Positions 1 through 13,057 of a stretch of DNA of 45,457 nt are shown one piece after another. The notes beneath the pieces are model-generated. The model was not told where the DNA came from and made no database searches. It saw only the letters and a program-made list of their open reading frames with translations. The stretch's first letter is position 1. Every line of letters starts with the position of its first letter. The translations under genes and the position numbers were made by a program. Source of the stretch: Gammaproteobacteria bacterium (GTDB lineage: Bacteria; Pseudomonadota; Gammaproteobacteria; Steroidobacterales; Steroidobacteraceae); NCBI GenBank assembly GCA_020851435.1, contig JADZCS010000245.1:1-45457 (forward strand), given 5' to 3'.

Positions 1-2840
<2,840 letters not shown>

Positions 2841-2922
2841 GCTTGTGGAACTCCCGGCTCGCGGCAGCATCGAACCCCTGGTGGGCGTACTGTCGCAGCA
2901 GGCTCCTCAGAGGAGATTTTCT

Positions 2923-3357
2923 ATGCGCATCCTGCTTTCCCTGATCGTCGCTGGCGTGCTTACGGCCACCACCGCACCGGCGCTCGCCGAAGCCAACGTC
3001 AAGTGCGAACTCAAGTTCACGATGTCCGGCTGGTCCATCTTCTACAAGGAGATGAAAGGCACGGGCACGATCCACTGCTCCAACGGCCAGAGCATGGCCG
3101 TCAAGATCAAGTCGACGGGCGGCGGGCTCACTGCCGGCAAGTCGAGCATCGATAATGGCCATGGCGAGTTCTCCGGCGTTGCCAGCATCAACGAGTTGCT
3201 GGGCAGCTATGCCTCTGCCGAGGCGCACGCCGGCGCGGTCAAGTCCAGCCAGGCGCAGGTAGTCACGAAGGGCGAGGTCAGTCTCGCGCTGAGCGGCACC
3301 GGTCGTGGCTGGGACCTCGGCGTCGCTTTCGGCAACTTCGTCATCTCCCGCCGTTGA
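2923..3357 (+). CDS. Small secreted protein of unknown function
   Basis: A 144-residue protein. The ATG at 2923 follows AGGAG (2911-2915) at a good distance, which decides the start. The first 23 residues look like a Sec signal peptide (MRILLSLIVAGVL..., ending ALAEA), so the protein is probably periplasmic. The mature part is about 120 residues, rich in Gly and Ser, with a likely all-beta pattern (repeated KIKSTGGGL and SLALSGTGRG strands) and a Cys pair around residues 28 and 47 that could form a disulfide. It resembles short conserved secreted proteins of Proteobacteria, but I do not recognise a named family. It lies between metH and an ATP-grasp-like gene and its stop overlaps the next start, so those two may be co-translated. 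No function is claimed. Confidence 0.8.
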   Translation: MRILLSLIVAGVLTATTAPALAEANVKCELKFTMSGWSIFYKEMKGTGTIHCSNGQSMAVKIKSTGGGLTAGKSSIDNGHGEFSGVASINELLGSYASAEAHAGAVKSSQAQVVTKGEVSLALSGTGRGWDLGVAFGNFVISRR

Positions 3358-4634
3358 GCGGCGACTGGCCGGCCGGTTGCGTCGGGATGGCCGGCGCTTG
3401 GACGGGCGCGGACCCTGAGCGCCTGGCGCCGGGGCTCAATGCCGCGTGCCAGTGTCTCTGGCTCGACCGTCCCGTGCTGTTCGATGCACGGCCCGGCCTG
3501 GCGGCCGGCAACGTCGTGTTCGTCGATCCGCAGGACGCCCTGGCCATGGATCGCACCGTCGCCCTGGTGCACCAGGCGCTGGCCAGTCCCGCCTTCGCCC
3601 GTCTCGTCGAACGTCATGCGCCGGCGATCGCGCGGCCAGCCCGCTCGTCGACCGGCGGCGTTCTCGGCCTGGACTTCCACCTCGGCGGCCCTGACCCCCA
3701 GCTGATCGAGATCAACACCAACCCGGGGGGGCTGCTCGTCAACCTTGAACTGGCCCGCGCGGTCACCGCCTGTTGCGACGAGGTAGCGGCGCCGTTCCTG
3801 GAGCAGGCGACCCGAGGGCTGGAACTGGACGGGCTGGCCTCGCGCGTGGCGGACCTGTTCCGCGCGGAGTGGGCCAGCGAGCGCGGCGACGTTCCGCTTC
3901 GCACGATCGCCATCGTCGACGATGACCCGCCGGGCCAGTACCTCTATCCGGAGTTCCTGCTGTTCCAGCAGTTGTTCGAGCGCGCCGGCTGGCGCGCGGT
4001 CATCGTCGACGCCGCGTCGCTCGAGCTGCGCGACGGTGCCCTGGTCGCCGATGGCGAGCGCATCGACCTGGTCTACAACAGGCTCACGGATTTCTACCTC
4101 GCGGAAGCGCGGCACGATGCGCTGCGGCGCGCATATGAAGCCGGCATCGCCGTCGTGACGCCACACCCCGCGGCGCACGCGCGCCTGGCCGACAAGCGGC
4201 TGCTGGCGTGGCTGTGCGACGACGGTCTGCTGCAGGAGGCGGGTCTCGACGATGCCGCAAGGGCGCAGCTTCGGCGCACGATCCCGCCCACCGAGGTCGT
4301 GGATCCGGCCGCCGCGGACGAGCTGTGGAAGCGTCGCAAGGAACTGTTCTTCAAGCCCTTGGACGGTTATGCCGGCAAGGCTGCCTATCGCGGCGACAAG
4401 CTCACGCGCGCGACCTTCGCGCACATCCTGTCGCAGCCCTACGTCGCCCAGGCCGTCGCGCCCACGTCCATGCGGCGCGTGATTGTGGAGGGCCAGGAGA
4501 CCGACCTGCGTGTCGACGTCCGCAACTTCTGCCACGGCGGCGAGACCTGGCTGCGCGCCGCGCGGCTGTATCGCGGGCAGACCACGAACTTCCGCACGCC
4601 CGGCGGCGGCTTTGCCCCGGTGCTTACGCTGTCG

Positions 4635-6143
<1,509 letters not shown>

Positions 6144-6144
6144 G

Positions 6145-7674
6145 TCAGTCCTCCTTGGTCCGGTGGGCGCGCAGCCAGTCGTCCAGTCGCGCCTCGCTCC
6201 CGGCCGGCACGTGCAGGCCGAGCTTGCTGCGCCGCCAGAGGATATCGTGGGCGGTCATCGCCCACTCGCGGTCCTGAAGGTAGCGGATCTCGGCGACGTG
6301 CAGGCCGGGCAGCACTTCCTCGCCGAGTTCGGCCAGGCTCGTCGCCGTGCCCAGCAGCATGTCGATGCGCGTGCCGTAGGCGCGGGCGTAGCGGCGCCGC
6401 AGTCCTTCGGGCAGCCACGCGTGGCTTGCGGCCAGTTGCTTCACGAACGTGTCGTAGTCGCGTCCCGGGAGGTCGCCGCCCGGCAGCACGGTGTGTACGG
6501 TCCAGGGCGGCGCGTTGCTTCCCAGCAGGGGCGCCAGCCGGTTGACGGCCTCTTCGGCGAGCTTGCGGAAGGTGGTGATCTTGCCGCCGAACACCGATAG
6601 CAGCGGCGGCGACTGGCCGTTTTCCAGCTCCAGCACGTAGTCGCGGGTCACTTCCGACGCGTCGCTCGATTCGTCGTCCAGCAGGGGCCGCACGCCGGCA
6701 TAGGTCCAGACCACGTCCTTCGCGCGCACCGGTCGCTTGAAGTAGCGGCTCGCGTTGGCGCACAGGTAGTCGATCTCGGCCGGCTGGATCGACACCGCCG
6801 ACGGCTCCGCGTCGTAGTCGACGTCGGTAGTGCCGATCAGCGTGAAGTCGCCCTCGTACGGGATCGCGAAGATGATGCGCCGGTCCTCGTTCTGGAAGAT
6901 GTAGGCAAACGGATGGTCGAAGATCCGCGGCACGACGACGTGGCTGCCCTTCACGAGCCGCATCCGGTGACGCGCCGGTCCCGGAGCGATGCTGCCCGCG
7001 AACGAGGCGGCCCAGGGGCCGGCCGCGTTGACTACGGCGCGCGCCATGACCCGGGTCTTCCGACCGGCCCGGTCGACCAGCGTGGCCTGCCAGCGGCCGT
7101 CGACGGCCGCCAGGCTCTGGCAACGCGTGCGCGTCAGCACCGTCGCGCCGCGCTCGGCCGCGTCGACTGCGCATAGCGTGACCAGCCGCGCATCGTCGAC
7201 CCAGCCATCGGAGTACACGAAGCCGCGGCGGAACGTGTCGCGCAGCGGCCGGCCCGCGGGATGGTTGCGGAAGTCGATCGCCGACGAGCCTGCCAGCCGG
7301 CGGCGGCGCGCGAGGTTGTCGTAGAGGAAAAGCCCGGCGCGCAGCAGCCACATGGGGCGCAGGTGCGGCGCATGCGGCATCACGAAACGCAGAGGCCACA
7401 TGATGTGCGGCGCGGCGTCGAGCAGCAGCTCGCGCTCGCCCAGGGCGCTGCGCACCAGTCGGAATTCGTAGTGCTCGAGGTAGCGCAGGCCGCCGTGGAC
7501 CAGCTTGGTGCTGTTCGAGGACGTGTGGCTGGCGAGGTCGTCCTGCTCGCACAGCACGACCGAGAGCCCGCGGCCGGCGGCATCGCGCGCGATGCCGGTA
7601 CCGTTGACGCCGCCGCCGACGACCAGGACATCGCAGCTGAGATCGGAATCGACGGTCGCCATTGCTGAGCCCAT
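6145..7674 (-). CDS. glpD: Aerobic glycerol-3-phosphate dehydrogenase (FAD)
   Basis: Oxidises glycerol 3-phosphate to dihydroxyacetone phosphate at the inner membrane, passing electrons to quinone through FAD. The protein has 509 residues, close to E. coli GlpD (501). The Rossmann FAD motif is [21 protein letters not shown] near residues 15-35, followed by [17 protein letters not shown], which is highly typical, and the C-terminal helical domain with [12 protein letters not shown]. The start is the first Met or the fifth (MATVDSD). It sits 6 bases after suyZ and 1 base before glpK, so it is part of the sulfolactate operon. It would feed DHAP into the same pool as the DHAP made by the sulfofructose-phosphate aldolase. 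There is no glpF or glpT in the window. Confidence 0.97.
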   Translation of the reverse strand: MGSAMATVDSDLSCDVLVVGGGVNGTGIARDAAGRGLSVVLCEQDDLASHTSSNSTKLVHGGLRYLEHYEFRLVRSALGERELLLDAAPHIMWPLRFVMPHAPHLRPMWLLRAGLFLYDNLARRRRLAGSSAIDFRNHPAGRPLRDTFRRGFVYSDGWVDDARLVTLCAVDAAERGATVLTRTRCQSLAAVDGRWQATLVDRAGRKTRVMARAVVNAAGPWAASFAGSIAPGPARHRMRLVKGSHVVVPRIFDHPFAYIFQNEDRRIIFAIPYEGDFTLIGTTDVDYDAEPSAVSIQPAEIDYLCANASRYFKRPVRAKDVVWTYAGVRPLLDDESSDASEVTRDYVLELENGQSPPLLSVFGGKITTFRKLAEEAVNRLAPLLGSNAPPWTVHTVLPGGDLPGRDYDTFVKQLAASHAWLPEGLRRRYARAYGTRIDMLLGTATSLAELGEEVLPGLHVAEIRYLQDREWAMTAHDILWRRSKLGLHVPAGSEARLDDWLRAHRTKED

Positions 7675-7680
7675 TGCAGC

Positions 7681-8682
7681 CTATCCGTACAGGAGCAGCA
7701 CGAGGCCCAGCGCGAGCCCGCCGATGAACAGCGTCGCGAGCCCGCCGAGCGCGAGCGGCCGCCAGCCCTGCGCGCGGATCTGCCGCAGGTCGGTCTCGAG
7801 GCCCACCGCGGCGAGCGCGGAGGCAAGCAACACCTGCGTGAGCACTGCGAAGCCGGCGAGCACGTTCGCCGGGAGCCAGCCAGTGCTGGCGACCAGGACC
7901 ATCGCCAGGAAGCCGAACGCGAACCACGGCACGGGAACCTCGGCGCGGCCGGTGCCGCCGGCGCGCCGCGCCGCCGCAAAGCCCAGCAGCAGGATCATCG
8001 GCGCGAGCATCAACACGCGCGACAGCTTGCTCACGGTGCCGATGTGCCCGGCGGTCTCGCCGTGCGCGAAGGCTGCGGCCACGACCTGCGCGACCTCGTG
8101 CACCGAGGCGCCGATCCACAGCCCGTAGGCCGGGTCGCCGAGGTCCAGCAGCACTCCCAGCACGGGAAAACCCAGCATCACCACGGTGCCGTACAGGGTC
8201 ACAACCCCGAGCGCGTAGGCGACGCTCTCGCCGCGGTCGCGGACGACCGAGTTGGCCGCGACGATCGCCGAGGCGCCACAGATGGACGTGCCGGCTGCGA
8301 TCAGGGTCGCCAGGCCGGACTCGACGCGAAGGGCCCGCCCGGCGAGGACGGTGAAGCCGAAGGTCAGCGCCACGCAGGCGACCAGCACGCCGGCGCCCGC
8401 CGGCCCGATCGCGAGGATCTGGCCCAGCGTCAGCTGCAGTCCCAGCAGCGCGATGCCGGTGCGCAACGGTCGTCGCAGCGACGCGGCGATGCCCGCCGCG
8501 GCCCAGGCCGGCGTGCCGAACAGGTTGCGGTACAGCGCGCCCAGGATGATGGCCAGCATCAGGGGGCTCAGCGTGATCGACGGCAGGAGCTTCCGCAGGC
8601 CGAACGCCAGGCCTGCGATGGCCAGGACGAGCGCAAGGCCAGGCGCCCGGGCCCAGGCCTTCGCCGCCAGGGAGTCGGTCAT
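7681..8682 (-). CDS. suyZ: YeiH/COG2855-family membrane exporter, probable sulfite exporter SuyZ
   Basis: A 333-residue integral membrane protein with about ten hydrophobic segments and the conserved family stretches LSPLMLAIILGALYRN, GIALLGLQLTLGQI, GTSICGASAIVA and GASVHEVAQVVAA, which identify the UPF0324 (PF03601, YeiH) family. Homologues beside sulfonate-lyase genes (suyZ, cuyZ, tauZ) are proposed sulfite or sulfate exporters that remove the sulfite released in the cytoplasm. Here it overlaps slcC by four bases and precedes glpD by six bases, squarely inside the suyAB operon, which supports that role. Transport direction and substrate are inferred from context only. The start ATG at 8682 lies in the typical stop-start overlap. 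Confidence 0.85.
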   Translation of the reverse strand: MTDSLAAKAWARAPGLALVLAIAGLAFGLRKLLPSITLSPLMLAIILGALYRNLFGTPAWAAAGIAASLRRPLRTGIALLGLQLTLGQILAIGPAGAGVLVACVALTFGFTVLAGRALRVESGLATLIAAGTSICGASAIVAANSVVRDRGESVAYALGVVTLYGTVVMLGFPVLGVLLDLGDPAYGLWIGASVHEVAQVVAAAFAHGETAGHIGTVSKLSRVLMLAPMILLLGFAAARRAGGTGRAEVPVPWFAFGFLAMVLVASTGWLPANVLAGFAVLTQVLLASALAAVGLETDLRQIRAQGWRPLALGGLATLFIGGLALGLVLLLYG

Positions 8683-9605
8683 CGCGCCAGGCAGCCCGCG
8701 ACCGCGCGTGCGGTGACGTCGCTGACCCGGACGTTGGACTCGACGCTGACGCCCGCGATGTGCGGCGTGAGCAGGAGGTTGGGCACACCCGCGAACAGCT
8801 TGCCGGCCTCGGCATCGACCGGCTCGCGGGCGAACACGTCCAGCGCCGCGCCGCCGAGGCGGCTGGCGCGCAGCGCTTCGACCAGCGCGGCTTCATCGAC
8901 CACGCCGCCGCGGGCCGCATTGACCAGGATCGCATCGCGCTTCATGAGGCCGAGCGCGCGCGCACCGATGAGGTTCTGCGTTTCCGGCGTCAGGGGCACG
9001 TGCAGGCTCACCACGTCGCTGTGCGTGAGCAGTTCGTCGAGGCTCATGCGGCAGGCGTTCTGCCACTCGGCGTGATCCGGCGCCAGGTAGGGGTCGTAGG
9101 CGGCGATCTTCATGCCCAGTGCCCGCGCCCTCGCGGCGGTGGCGCGGGCGATCGCGCCATAGCCGACCAGGCCGAGCGTCTTGCCCGACATCTCGCGGCC
9201 CATCAGGCGCTGGCGCGGCCATTGCCCCGCGGCCACCGCTTCCGTGGCGAACCACGCGCCGCGCAGCAGCACCATCGCGGCGGTGATGACGTACTCGGCG
9301 ACCGACAGGTCGTTGGCGCCGTTGGCGGGAAACACCGCAATGCCGCGCGCGGCGCAGGCGTCAACGTCGATGTTGTCGAGGCCGACGCCCAGGCGGCCGA
9401 CCGCCTCCAGCTTCGAGGCGGCGGCGAGCAGCGCGCCGCGCACCTGCGTGCGGTTGCGGACGATCAACGCTCGGGCGTCCCGTGCGGCCTCGAGCAGGGC
9501 ATCGGGTGCGTCGACGAGCTTCGGGTCGTACAGGACGTCGAACGCGCCGAGGTGATCCTTGATGGCCGACTCGTCCATGAATTCGGTGATGACGACCTGG
9601 GGCAC
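8679..9605 (-). CDS. slcC: D-2-hydroxyacid dehydrogenase, probable (S)-sulfolactate dehydrogenase
   Basis: Probably oxidises (S)-3-sulfolactate to 3-sulfopyruvate with NAD+. The chosen start is GTG at 9605, preceded by GAGGAG at five bases, giving 308 residues; the longer open frame upstream runs into comC and does not look like this family. The protein shows the PGDH-like fold: GVGLDNIDVDACAARGIAVF, the NAD-binding loop GLVGYGAIARATAARARALGM, catalytic Arg in NAARGGVVDEAALVEAL, catalytic Glu in FAREPVDAEAG, and catalytic His in LTPHIAGVS. The sulfolactate assignment comes from being sandwiched between comC and suyZ in the operon, as in the known slcC-comC pair; from sequence alone a phosphoglycerate- or hydroxypyruvate-type dehydrogenase remains possible. 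Confidence 0.85.
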   Translation of the reverse strand: MPQVVITEFMDESAIKDHLGAFDVLYDPKLVDAPDALLEAARDARALIVRNRTQVRGALLAAASKLEAVGRLGVGLDNIDVDACAARGIAVFPANGANDLSVAEYVITAAMVLLRGAWFATEAVAAGQWPRQRLMGREMSGKTLGLVGYGAIARATAARARALGMKIAAYDPYLAPDHAEWQNACRMSLDELLTHSDVVSLHVPLTPETQNLIGARALGLMKRDAILVNAARGGVVDEAALVEALRASRLGGAALDVFAREPVDAEAGKLFAGVPNLLLTPHIAGVSVESNVRVSDVTARAVAGCLAR

Positions 9606-9648
9606 GGGAACTCCTCGATTGACGTGGCGGGCGCGCAGCGCGGGGATA

Positions 9649-10686
9649 TCAAGCCTTCGGCAGCAGCGCCAGGATTTCCTGGTGAAGGGCGCGCGGCACG
9701 GACAGGCCTTCCCGCGCAGCCAGTTCGCGCGCCGCGAGTCGGCGCATGCCCGGCAGTCGCACGCCAGGTTCGGCCGCGATGGCGTCGAGCAGGACCTGCA
9801 TGCGCGGCAGGAAGGCGCCGCCGGACAGCTTGTCGGGTTCGAGCGCGATGAAAACCTGGCCCATGTCCGGCGGTCCACCGCGATCGTCGAAGAAGGAACT
9901 CGCTTCCCAGCCGAACGACGATCCGCTGAGTCCCGCGGCGAGGATCTCGATCATCAGCGCCAGCGCGCCGCCCTTGGCGCCGCCGATGGGCGACAGCGTG
10001 CCGGCGAGGGCGGCCGTCGGATCGGTGGTCGGGTTGCCGTCGGCATCGACGGCCCAGTTCGCAGGGATGGACTTGCCGGCCTTCTGGGCCGCGACGATCT
10101 TGCCGCGCGCGGCCACCGACAGCGCGAGGTCGATCACCAGCGGCGGCTGCGTGCCTGGCAGCGGGGCTGCAAAAGCGAGCGGGTTGGTGCCCAGCATGGG
10201 CTTGCGGCCGCCCCAGAACGCCATCGCCTTCGGCGAATTGCCGAGCACGATGCCGATGAGGCCATGGTCGGCGAGACGCTCCGCATGGGCGCCGGCCTGG
10301 CCGAAGTGATGGGAGCGGTGCAGCACGGCGATCGCGATGCCGGCCTCCCGGGCCAGCGGCACGAGCCCGGCGAACGCCACGTCGATCGCGGGATAGGCAA
10401 AGCCGTGGCACGCGTCCACGCGCAGCGACGCGAGGCCGGTGCGCGCGACGCGTGGCGACGCGCGGCCGTCGACCTTGCCGGTCCTGGCGTGGAGCGCGTA
10501 CGACGCGACCCGCGACAGGCCGTGGCCGGCCTGGCCGTCGGCCTCGGCCGCGACCAGCGCCCGGGCCGTTGCGCGCGCGGCGCCGTTGACGGCGCCGCTG
10601 GCCTCGAGTGCCGCCCTGGCGAGGTCTTCGGCCTCGGCGAGGCTGAGCTTGACGCTGTCGTTCATCGGCGCTGTCGCGGCGCTCAC
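9649..10686 (-). CDS. comC: Malate/L-lactate dehydrogenase family, probable (R)-sulfolactate dehydrogenase
   Basis: Probably reduces 3-sulfopyruvate to (R)-3-sulfolactate with NAD(P)H, the epimer cleaved by SuyAB. The 345-residue protein belongs to the LdhA/MdhII (ComC, YlbC) family: [56 protein letters not shown], and the Lys/Gly stretch [19 protein letters not shown]. The GTG at 10686 overlaps the suyB stop by four bases; an ATG seven codons downstream (10665) is the alternative start. It lies between suyB and slcC, 43 bases before the latter. Paired with SlcC it would act as a two-enzyme racemase for sulfolactate, a role known for the slcC-comC pair. Substrate is from context; malate or ureidoglycolate are possible for the family in general. 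Confidence 0.87.
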   Translation of the reverse strand: MSAATAPMNDSVKLSLAEAEDLARAALEASGAVNGAARATARALVAAEADGQAGHGLSRVASYALHARTGKVDGRASPRVARTGLASLRVDACHGFAYPAIDVAFAGLVPLAREAGIAIAVLHRSHHFGQAGAHAERLADHGLIGIVLGNSPKAMAFWGGRKPMLGTNPLAFAAPLPGTQPPLVIDLALSVAARGKIVAAQKAGKSIPANWAVDADGNPTTDPTAALAGTLSPIGGAKGGALALMIEILAAGLSGSSFGWEASSFFDDRGGPPDMGQVFIALEPDKLSGGAFLPRMQVLLDAIAAEPGVRLPGMRRLAARELAAREGLSVPRALHQEILALLPKA

Positions 10687-11855
10687 GCGCTGCGGTAGAG
10701 CTTGGTCATCACGAACTCGCGGTGACCGAGCGCCTCGGCCGCCGTGAGACGGCCGTTCGCCGTCTGCACGATCATGTCGATCAGGGAATCGCCCGCCTGA
10801 TCGATGGTTATCTCGCGGCGGACCACGCCGGAGACGTCCACGTCGACGTGTTCGGACATCAGCCGGACCGTGCGCGGGTTACCCGTGACCTTGATGACCG
10901 GCATGATCGGGTTGCCGATCACGTTGCCCTGGCCGGTGGGGAAGATGTGCACCACGTAGCCGGCGGCGGCCTGCAGCGTGCAGCACTCGGCGGCGGCGGA
11001 GGAGGTGTCCATGAAGTACAGGCCCGGGCCGCGGGCCGGCGCCTCGGCCGGCTCGAGCACGTCGATGTAGGAAATCTTCTTGCCGATCTTCTCGAGGTTG
11101 CCCAGTGCCTTTTCCTCGATCGTGGTCAGGCCGCCGATGATGTTGCCCTTGGTCGGCTGGCTGTCGGACAGGTCGGAGGTCTTGTGCGCCTCGATGACTT
11201 CGTCCTGGTAGGCCTGCCAGGTCTTCATGAACTTCTCGCGCACTTCGGGCGTCGCGGCGCGCGCGGCGGCCAGGTGCTCGGCGCCCGTGAGCTCCGACGT
11301 CTCGCCGAAGCAGCCATAGAGGCCGTGCGGCACGAGTTTGTCGTACATGTTGCCTACGGTCGGGCAGGAGGCGAGGCCGGTGGTGGTGTCCGACTCGCCG
11401 CACTTGGCGGCGACCCACAGTTCCTCGAGGTCGCACTCGACGCGCACCTGCCCCGAGGTCTGGTGGACGAATTCCTTGGCCTTGCGCGAGGCCGCGGCGA
11501 TCGTCGCGATGTCGCCGTTGCCCTCGATCCAGAAGCCGGCGACGGGCTTGCCCGTGGCGGCGATGCCGTCGACGATCTTCTGCGTCCAGCCCGGCTCGAT
11601 GCCGATGACGATGCAGGCGGCCACGTTCGGGTTGGCGCCCGTGCCGATCATCGTGCGGAAGTGCAGGTCGAGGTCCGCGCCGAACTGCAGGCGCCCGTAG
11701 GCGTGCGGCAGGGCGAGGGTTCCCTGGATGTGCGCCGCGACGGCTTCGCAGGCGGCGTTGGAGATGTCGTCCACCGGCAGGATGGCGACGTAGTTGCGGA
11801 CGCCCACGCGGCCGTTTTCGCGGCGGTAGGCCCAGATCTTTCTTCCAGTGCTCAT
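10683..11855 (-). CDS. suyB: (2R)-3-sulfolactate sulfo-lyase, large subunit
   Basis: Together with SuyA splits (R)-3-sulfolactate into pyruvate and sulfite in the cytoplasm. The protein has 390 residues and belongs to the altronate dehydratase (UxaA C-terminal) superfamily: [21 protein letters not shown] at the N-terminus, [20 protein letters not shown], the conserved Cys region [22 protein letters not shown] that distinguishes the sulfo-lyase from sugar-acid dehydratases, and [17 protein letters not shown]. The cysteines probably hold an iron centre. It starts 13 bases after the suyA stop and overlaps comC by four. The adjacent small SAF-domain subunit is encoded separately, as expected for SuyAB; in altronate dehydratase the two are fused. 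Confidence 0.93.
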   Translation of the reverse strand: MSTGRKIWAYRRENGRVGVRNYVAILPVDDISNAACEAVAAHIQGTLALPHAYGRLQFGADLDLHFRTMIGTGANPNVAACIVIGIEPGWTQKIVDGIAATGKPVAGFWIEGNGDIATIAAASRKAKEFVHQTSGQVRVECDLEELWVAAKCGESDTTTGLASCPTVGNMYDKLVPHGLYGCFGETSELTGAEHLAAARAATPEVREKFMKTWQAYQDEVIEAHKTSDLSDSQPTKGNIIGGLTTIEEKALGNLEKIGKKISYIDVLEPAEAPARGPGLYFMDTSSAAAECCTLQAAAGYVVHIFPTGQGNVIGNPIMPVIKVTGNPRTVRLMSEHVDVDVSGVVRREITIDQAGDSLIDMIVQTANGRLTAAEALGHREFVMTKLYRSA

Positions 11856-11868
11856 GTTCGTTCCGCCC

Positions 11869-12156
11869 TTACCAGCGCTTGGTCTTGAGGTTGTGCGTGT
11901 GGACGTGCGCGCCCTTCTTCACGGGGGCGACGATGCGGCCGATGTCCTGGCCGTACTTGATGACGGTGTCGCCGGGCTCGAGGTCCTTGAGGGCGACCTT
12001 GTGGCCGATCGGCACGTCCATCGAGACGGTCATGCGGAAGTCGCTGTTGTCGTGGGTGACGACGCAGAGCATGTCGGTGCCGGCCTGGAGGCCTTCCACC
12101 ACCACGACGCCAACGTTGTCGGCGTGGTCATGAACCAGAAGTTGCGGGACGCTCAC
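11869..12156 (-). CDS. suyA: (2R)-3-sulfolactate sulfo-lyase, small subunit (SAF domain)
   Basis: Small partner of SuyB. The start is GTG at 12156, with a strong AGGAGGA placed four bases upstream; an open extension to 12213 lacks such a site and is low-complexity Pro/Arg sequence. The 95-residue product is a single SAF/UxaA N-terminal domain: [21 protein letters not shown] at the start, [19 protein letters not shown] in the middle, [24 protein letters not shown] near the end with the His-containing loop usual for this domain. First gene of the minus-strand operon; its promoter must lie between 12157 and about 12270, next to the candidate GntR operator at 12226-12245. Length and partner both fit SuyA. 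Confidence 0.92.
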   Translation of the reverse strand: MSVPQLLVHDHADNVGVVVVEGLQAGTDMLCVVTHDNSDFRMTVSMDVPIGHKVALKDLEPGDTVIKYGQDIGRIVAPVKKGAHVHTHNLKTKRW

Positions 12157-12225
12157 GGAATCCTCCTCGGGGGGCGACGGCAGGCGCTGGGGCGGCCGAA
12201 GTGCGCGAAGCAATTGGCCGCAACT

Positions 12226-12245
12226 CTTGTATAAGATAGTATACA
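12226..12245. promoter_or_regulatory. Candidate GntR operator in the divergent suyA/gntR control region
   Basis: Within the 163-base divergent gap (12157-12319) two overlapping symmetries are seen. CTTGTATAAG (12226-12235) is a near-palindrome found again with 9 of 10 matches at 18589-18598. TGTATA (12228-12233) and TATACA (12240-12245) form a perfect 6-base inverted repeat around a 6-base spacer. The A/T-rich patch stands out in a very GC-rich region and also offers weak -10 boxes on both strands: TAGTAT at 12237-12242 for gntR with TTGGCC 17 bases upstream, and TATACT on the minus strand for suyA. TTGTATA-type half-sites are typical for HutC-subfamily GntR repressors. Binding is inferred. 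Confidence 0.5.
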
Positions 12246-12319
12246 GCAGATCACGGACTGGAACTCAAGCCCGCAGTCGATCCGCATTACACTGTGCGCG
12301 GTCAACAGGCAGGTACTAA

Positions 12320-13039
12320 ATGAACGATTCACCCCACTATCGTCCGCTCTACCGCCAGGTCTACGACTTCCTGCTGAAGCAGATCGCGGAGGGTGGCTGG
12401 CGCCCCGGCGAGATCCTCCCGTCCGAGCAGCAGCTCGCGGTCCGGCTCAACGTGAGTCAGGGCACGGTGCGCAAGGCGCTCGACACGCTGGCCGTGGACA
12501 AGCTCATCGAGCGCCGCCAGGGCAAGGGCACGTTCGTCGTCGAGCAGACCCAGGAAAGCGCGCTGTTCCGCTTCTTCCGCCTCGCCCAGCCCGGCGGCGT
12601 CAGGGCCGTGCCTACCAGCGACAGCGATTCCCTGCGCACGCGCAAGGCGAAGCCCAACGAGGCCCAGCGGCTTCGGCTCGAGGCCGGCGCGATGGTCATC
12701 GAGATCGCGCGGACGCGGCTCATCGACGGCAAGCCCACGGTGTTCGAGCGCATCGTCCTGCCCAAGGCGCTGTTCCCCAACCTCGACGGTCGCACGCCGC
12801 TGCCGAACGCGCTGTATGCGCTGTACCAGCGCGAGTACGGCATCAACATCACGACGGCCGAGGAAGAGCTGCACGCCGACCTCGCCAATCGCGACGACGC
12901 CCGCCGCCTCGGCGTGGCGGAAGGCTCGCCCATCCTGCACATCGAGCGCGTGGCGATCGGCCTCGACGGCACGCGCGCCGAATATCGCGTCAGCCGCTGC
13001 AACACCACCGCACTCGTCTATGCCGTGCAGCTGTCCTGA
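12320..13039 (+). CDS. GntR-family transcriptional regulator, HutC subfamily
   Basis: A 239-residue DNA-binding regulator. The winged helix-turn-helix occupies residues about 8-75 (LYRQVYDFLLKQIAEGGW, GEILPSEQQLAVRLNVSQGT, the RRQGKGTFV wing). Residues about 95-235 form a UTRA ligand-binding domain (chorismate-lyase fold) with IEIARTRLIDGKP, FERIVLPKALFP and YRVSRCNTTALVYAVQLS. It is the first gene of the plus-strand catabolic operon, 18 bases ahead of the sulfofructose kinase, and is divergent from suyA, so it probably represses both arms and is released by a sulfonated metabolite. The known E. coli sulfoquinovose regulator (YihW/CsqR) is of a different family (DeoR), so this is an independent solution. 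The effector is unknown. Confidence 0.85.
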   Translation: MNDSPHYRPLYRQVYDFLLKQIAEGGWRPGEILPSEQQLAVRLNVSQGTVRKALDTLAVDKLIERRQGKGTFVVEQTQESALFRFFRLAQPGGVRAVPTSDSDSLRTRKAKPNEAQRLRLEAGAMVIEIARTRLIDGKPTVFERIVLPKALFPNLDGRTPLPNALYALYQREYGINITTAEEELHADLANRDDARRLGVAEGSPILHIERVAIGLDGTRAEYRVSRCNTTALVYAVQLS

Positions 13040-13057
13040 GTCCGGCGGAGGCCGCGC

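Noticed and set aside
9606-9878. N-terminal extension of the SlcC-like gene to 9878
   Set aside because: The extension lies inside comC in another frame, lacks family similarity, and a GTG with GAGGAG at 9605 gives the normal length.
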